Part shown: piece after piece, positions 60,695 to 64,000 of the stretch
Layout: each line of letters starts with the position of its first letter
Position numbering within the stretch: the first letter of the stretch is position 1
From: Flavobacterium sp. N2820
GTDB taxonomy: Bacteria; Bacteroidota; Bacteroidia; Flavobacteriales; Flavobacteriaceae
Reading direction: 5' to 3'
Assembly: GCF_025947285.1 (NCBI RefSeq)
Contig: NZ_CP110008.1
Coordinates: forward strand, 1 to 64,000
Length of the DNA stretch: 64,000 nucleotides
The notes under the pieces: generated by a model
The model's input: only the letters and a program-made list of their open reading frames with translations
The model's database searches: none
What the model was told of the DNA's origin: nothing
Position numbers and translations under genes: made by a program

Positions 60695-61489
60695 ATGTGT
60701 CAAGAAAAAAAATGGCTAGAAATATGTAACGATACTTTGGTGAGAATGGAGGATCATGTGGAGTCTTTCATTACACCGATTTGGAAATATAGAGATGAAG
60801 ATGAAAACGACATTAAACTACATGGATCGGGATCATACTTCGAAAATTCTCAGGGACAATTTATTATTACGAATGAACATGTAGCAAAATACAACCAAGA
60901 CTATCGACTTACTCATTCATTCAAGGGTAGCAATGATATCTTGAATATACGCAAACCATTCATTAGCGATCTTTTGCCAATTGATGTAGCTATTTGTAAA
61001 ATTGAAAAGGTGGCATGGTCAGAACATAAATGTGAAGGAGAAGCAATTCCAATAAAAAGATTTGCAAACAAGCATTCTCCTGTTGAGGGTGAATTGCTTT
61101 TCTTTGCTGGCTTTAGTGGAAAAAGATCAAAAATAGTATTTGACAATTGTTTCAGTCGTGGAACACCATTTTTGACGCAGGAATGTACATTTCCTGAAAA
61201 CATAGAACACGCAGATCCAATATACCATATATCAATTCCTTATCCTCCTGAATTAGTAGAAACTAGAGAACCTTCTGTACCACTTCCTGATCCACATGGG
61301 TTCAGTGGATCCTTGCTATGGAACACTAAACGCATTGAATGCCAAAGAAAAGAAATTGAATGGGATCCATCGATGGCTGAAGTTACAGCAATTATCTGGG
61401 GATGGCCATCTTCAAGTGTTTGCATTCTAGCAACAAGAATCGAACATATCAACTTGGAAGAAATGACATGTGAATATCAAAATTTGTAA
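60695..61489 (+). CDS. Trypsin-like serine protease
   Basis: 264 aa, cytosolic. The PA-clan triad can be read: H in FIITNEHVAKYN, D in LLPIDVAICKI and S in DPHGFSGSLLW. The region before H has GSGSYFENSQG, typical of trypsin-like folds. Such stand-alone proteases occur in defence islands, where they act as effectors. Alone in one cassette bounded by complementary ends. Intact. Confidence 0.75.
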   Translation: MCQEKKWLEICNDTLVRMEDHVESFITPIWKYRDEDENDIKLHGSGSYFENSQGQFIITNEHVAKYNQDYRLTHSFKGSNDILNIRKPFISDLLPIDVAICKIEKVAWSEHKCEGEAIPIKRFANKHSPVEGELLFFAGFSGKRSKIVFDNCFSRGTPFLTQECTFPENIEHADPIYHISIPYPPELVETREPSVPLPDPHGFSGSLLWNTKRIECQRKEIEWDPSMAEVTAIIWGWPSSSVCILATRIEHINLEEMTCEYQNL

Positions 61490-61498
61490 ACTAAGCAC

Positions 61499-61530
61499 TG
61501 CACCTAACAGCCGTTTGCTTCAATTGCTAC
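61499..61530. repeat. attC-like site 4 (left arm only)
   Basis: Core TGCACCTAAC, then AGCCGTTTGCTTCAATTGC. The right arm is missing, so the array ends in a truncated site. Confidence 0.55.
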
Positions 61531-61685
61531 TTCCAGATTTTCCTACAGAAAATCAGCTGCTGAATGAACTGTTTTGATATATTTTTAATTTGCAGAACAA
61601 ATCATAGAAAACGTAGAAATAGGTTTGGAGAGTTTCAGAGCGATAATTCCGACTTTGAAAGGTTAATGACCTATGAGTTATAAAG

Positions 61686-61726
61686 AAAAACTAGTGTCTT
61701 CATAGGTGATATACTAGTTTTTTTTG
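61686..61726. terminator. Hairpin with T-run
   Basis: AAAACTAGTGTC and GATATACTAGTTTT pair around TTCATAGGT, with one mismatch, followed by a T-run. It marks the start of the AT-rich repeat region. Confidence 0.6.
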
Positions 61727-61739
61727 TTTTTCATATAGA

Positions 61740-62480
61740 TCATTTTAGTCAAAACTTTACATAGGTTATAGATGTGCAATTATCTATATTATTCCGAATT
61801 AATATGTTTTAAAACGTATTAATTTTAGTAGGTGGTTTTTAAACTTAATCATGATCTATGTTATCTATTTTAACCTATAATATATCTATGAAATTCTATC
61901 TTCAGACCTATTTTTTTAACTATTTCGTTGACCTATACTTATTTACTCTTCGATAAATTAATTATCTATTTTCATTCACTTTCGAATCTACTTTTTTAAT
62001 TATTCTTTTGATCTATTTTTGACCTATAGTATATCTATAAAATCACATTTTTAGACCTATATCTTTCAACTATTTTTTTGACCTATATTTATCTACTCTT
62101 CGATAGATTATTTATCTATTTTACATTTATTTTCGAACTTAATTTTTCAATTATTTCTTTGATTTATTTTTGACCTATTCCTATCTACTTTTCGATAGAA
62201 TAATTATCTATATTTCATTCACTTTCGAATCTACTTTTTCAATTATTCTTTTAATCTATTCTTATCTACTTTTCCATAGATTCATTATCTATTATACATT
62301 TATTTTCTAATCTATATTTTCAATTATTTCTCTACGACCTATTCTTATCTATTTTTCGATAGATACTTTATCTATTTGTTAACCTATTTTGCATAGATTT
62401 CCCGACCTATTTACTAATCTATAATTTCATCTGTTTATATCTATTTGTGACCTATAGCTTACCTATAAAGATTTGGTTTC
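61740..62480. repeat. AT-rich degenerate tandem repeat array
   Basis: GACCTAT occurs at 61930, 62021, 62054, 62080, 62172 and 62336 among others, with many ATCTAT/ATAGAT words. Longer units can be aligned that start near 61930, 62080, 62172, 62254 and 62336; the last four are 82-92 bp apart. Each reads GACCTAT, TTATCTAC, TTCGATAGAT, TTATCTAT, CATTCACTTTCGAATCTAC, then CAATTATT. No open frame of note. It could be an iteron-like binding array for a recombinase or replication protein. Confidence 0.65.
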
Positions 62481-62497
62481 TATTGTTTTTCAGATTA

Positions 62498-62535
62498 TTA
62501 TATAAAAGTTTGTTTTATTACAAACTTTTATATAA
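62498..62535. promoter_or_regulatory. 15-bp perfect palindrome upstream of the MerR-like gene
   Basis: TTATATAAAAGTTTG and CAAACTTTTATATAA flank an 8-nt spacer, 27 nt before the ATG. No G/C-rich stem or T-run marks it as a terminator; a dimeric operator is the simplest reading. Confidence 0.65.
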
Positions 62536-62562
62536 ATTCGTAGGGTCTTAAAAAATATTACT

Positions 62563-63471
62563 ATGATTAACGTTGCAGATTACTTTTTCGTTTTAGAGAA
62601 AGCTCCTGATTTATTTGATAAAGTTCAGGAAAAGGTGTTTTTAAAAACAGAGATCGACATAGTTTATTCAGATATAAAAAATTGGGAAAGATCTAATTTG
62701 CTTTCAGAATACAACGAAGCAGAAAAAGGAAACTGGAATAAAATTAGTTATTCTGAATATGTTTGGATAAAAATTGTAGAACAGTTAAAAGATTTTGGAT
62801 GTAACAACGAAGATATAATAGTATTAAAAAAAGTACTTGTAAATAAATTCAAAGTAAATGATTACATCGCACTATTTGATGAGATAAAGAAAATTATAGG
62901 AAATACAGAGTTTGAAATGTATTCTCAACTATATAAAGAGTTAAATGAATTAGATCCTCATAAAGAGTTTAATTTTAATCTTTTAGATATTTTTATTGTA
63001 AATATAATCTATACAGGTGAGCAACTTTCTTTATTTATAAGAAAAGATGAATCGCAATATTTTCTTCCTTTTTCTGATACAATGTTAAAAGAATATAGTA
63101 ACTCTAATGTTAGAAGTTTAGTTGATGATTTTCTGAATTTTCCGTTCTATAATATTCCAATAAGTAATTATGTTTCTAAATTTTTAAGTAATAGAAAAGA
63201 TATAAAAAATAATTTATTTACAATGATACTTACGGAACAAGAAAGTAAGTTATTAAAAATTATAAGAAAGAATTTTGAAAAAATTAAACAATTAAAAGTA
63301 AAATACAAGACAGGAAATATTGAATTAATTGAAGTTACTACAATAAAAAAAGTAGCTTTAGAAAGCAAAATAATCAATCACATTAAAAAGGCGGATTATA
63401 AAAAGATAACTATAGATATTGCTAACGGAAATATAGTAAACTTTGAAGATACCGAAAAAATAAAATTATGA
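62563..63471 (+). CDS. MerR-like DNA-binding protein of a recombinase element
   Basis: 302 aa. The N-terminal 80 residues look like a MerR-type winged HTH: VYSDIKNWERSNLLSEYNEA and SYSEYVWIKIVEQLKDFG. The rest is helical and charged, with no known domain, ending in a possible small beta part (KYKTGNIELIEVTTIKKVAL). It lies between the repeat array and a serine recombinase and may regulate or direct it. Function unknown beyond DNA binding. Confidence 0.6.
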   Translation: MINVADYFFVLEKAPDLFDKVQEKVFLKTEIDIVYSDIKNWERSNLLSEYNEAEKGNWNKISYSEYVWIKIVEQLKDFGCNNEDIIVLKKVLVNKFKVNDYIALFDEIKKIIGNTEFEMYSQLYKELNELDPHKEFNFNLLDIFIVNIIYTGEQLSLFIRKDESQYFLPFSDTMLKEYSNSNVRSLVDDFLNFPFYNIPISNYVSKFLSNRKDIKNNLFTMILTEQESKLLKIIRKNFEKIKQLKVKYKTGNIELIEVTTIKKVALESKIINHIKKADYKKITIDIANGNIVNFEDTEKIKL

Positions 63472-63547
63472 TACTGAATAACTCAGATCTATAAATAAAT
63501 AGTAAGCTTATCGTAGAAAGCGAAAGTGATGCACATGTGTAATAAAC

Positions 63548-63721
63548 ATGGTTTCATTTAAAGAATGTAAAAAAATATTAAACAAAAAAGGAGTTAAATA
63601 TTCAGACGAGAATATTAGAGAAATTAAAGAGTTATTAGAGTTTTATGCAAAATTAACTGTTGAAGAATTTTATAAAAAAAATGATTATGAAAAGAGCAGT
63701 CATAATGTGTCGTGTAAGTAG
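63548..63721 (+). CDS. Short ORF before the recombinase, 57 aa
   Basis: Reads MVSFKECKKILNKKGVKYSD, then ENIREIKELLEFYAKLTVEE and ends SHNVSCK-stop. It overlaps the recombinase start by 41 nt, suggesting coupling. A helical accessory protein is likely; no function is known. Confidence 0.6.
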   Translation: MVSFKECKKILNKKGVKYSDENIREIKELLEFYAKLTVEEFYKKNDYEKSSHNVSCK

Positions 63722-64000
63722 TGATGAACAAGCTAAAGGATATAGTTTAGATATTCAATATGAACAATTGGTGAATTATTGTAAACGCAATAATATAGAA
63801 ATTGTAAAAGAATATAGAGAAGACCATTCAGCTAAAAATTTTAATAGACCAGAATATCAAAAATTTCTCAGTTTTTTAAAAAAGAATAAGAACAGTATTG
63901 ATTTATTGTTGATTACATCTTGGGATAGATTTTCCAGAAATTTAACAGACTCATTAATTATGATGAGAACTTTAGAAAAGTATGGGGTTGAGGTTCAGGC
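63681..64000 (+). CDS. Serine recombinase (5' part, runs off the window)
   Basis: 106 codons of the N-terminal resolvase domain are present: AVIMCRVSSDEQAKGYSLDI with the catalytic serine in RVSS, then EDHSAKNFNRPEYQKFLSFL and LLITSWDRFSRNLTDSLIMM with the conserved DRFSR. A second ATG lies two codons downstream. It is probably a large serine recombinase that moves the element formed with the two genes before it. The 3' part is outside the window. Confidence 0.88.
   Translation, partial: MIMKRAVIMCRVSSDEQAKGYSLDIQYEQLVNYCKRNNIEIVKEYREDHSAKNFNRPEYQKFLSFLKKNKNSIDLLLITSWDRFSRNLTDSLIMMRTLEKYGVEVQ

Larger units (their letters stand above)
53909..61508. mobile_element. Integron-type gene cassette array without integrase
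   Basis: Four segments begin with GTTRRRY-like and end with RYYYAAC-like cores, with attC-like imperfect inverted repeats between them. The start and end of a cassette are complementary: GTTAGCTGTG/CACAGCTAAC (cassette 1), GTTGTGCGA/TCACACAAC (cassette 2, one mismatch), GTTAGGTGCA/TGCACCTAAC (cassette 4). This is expected if each cassette once closed into a circle through one attC. Gene stop codons lie inside the R'' cores. No integrase gene is visible. The left limit (cassette 1 start) is the least certain. Confidence 0.65.

Noticed and set aside
61740-62480. CRISPR array
   Set aside because: Units are 82-92 bp, strongly diverged and without alternating constant repeats and unique spacers; no cas genes are near.

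Overview
The window is low-GC DNA that fits a member of the Flavobacteriaceae (Bacteroidetes). Promoters carry the TAnnTTTG -7 element of that phylum, the nitrous oxide reductase is the clade II type, and lipoproteins, TonB receptors and gene orders match flavobacterial families. The assignment is inference from families and motifs; no rRNA is present.

Layout. (1) 1-14.5 kb: a Mu-like transposable prophage remnant. Its early operon runs on the minus strand (Ner-like protein, MuA, MuB-like ATPase, a second RecA-type ATPase, small genes, a DUF3164-like protein, GemA) and an S24-type repressor diverges from it. Plus-strand head genes (MuF, gpG-like, gp37-like) at 0.2-2 kb are shattered by many frameshifts. 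A tRNA-like gene with a very large variable arm lies inside the early operon. (2) 14.6-18.4 kb: a cytochrome c, an RND/ABC-type adaptor, a TolC-like channel and a TetR regulator. (3) 18.5-39 kb: a nearly complete nitrite-to-N2 pathway: heme-fused nirK, nirV-like, sco, porin, ric, norCB, norQD, a hemerythrin-PAS protein, norEF, an unrecognised 596-aa protein, a cytochrome c, nosZ, a membrane protein, nosL, nosDFY and a truncated haemoglobin. (4) 39-53.3 kb: accessory and control genes: a fasciclin lipoprotein, a 12-TM protein, a Crp/Fnr regulator, a copper-uptake module with a NosA/OprC-like receptor, two Rrf2 (NsrR-like) regulators, a degenerate second NorC/NorB-like pair coupled to nadA-nadB, and anaerobic ribonucleotide reductase nrdD/nrdG, with nrdD split in two frames. 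(5) 53.9-61.5 kb: integron-type gene cassettes with attC-like sites but no visible integrase. They carry an SDR/membrane/AraC group, a 5'-nucleotidase-like gene, a Hachiman defence pair (hamA, and hamB broken by one in-frame stop) and a trypsin-like protease. (6) 61.6-64 kb: an AT-rich degenerate tandem repeat followed by a MerR-like gene, a 57-aa ORF and a serine recombinase that runs off the window.

How it works together. A Crp/Fnr-type palindrome (ATGAYTNNNRTCAT) recurs upstream of nirK, ric/norC, the 596-aa gene, the nos cytochrome, the Crp/Fnr gene itself and both Rrf2 genes. In most cases its centre lies 28.5-30.5 bp upstream of a TAnnTTTG-like element, which is the geometry of class II activation. 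A second motif, AAAGGATGTTTTTATCTTT, accompanies several of these and nadA; it is a plausible operator for the Rrf2 proteins. The picture is one NO/low-oxygen regulon with an activator and one or two cysteine-ligand repressors. All family names come from reading motifs by eye; no database search was run.
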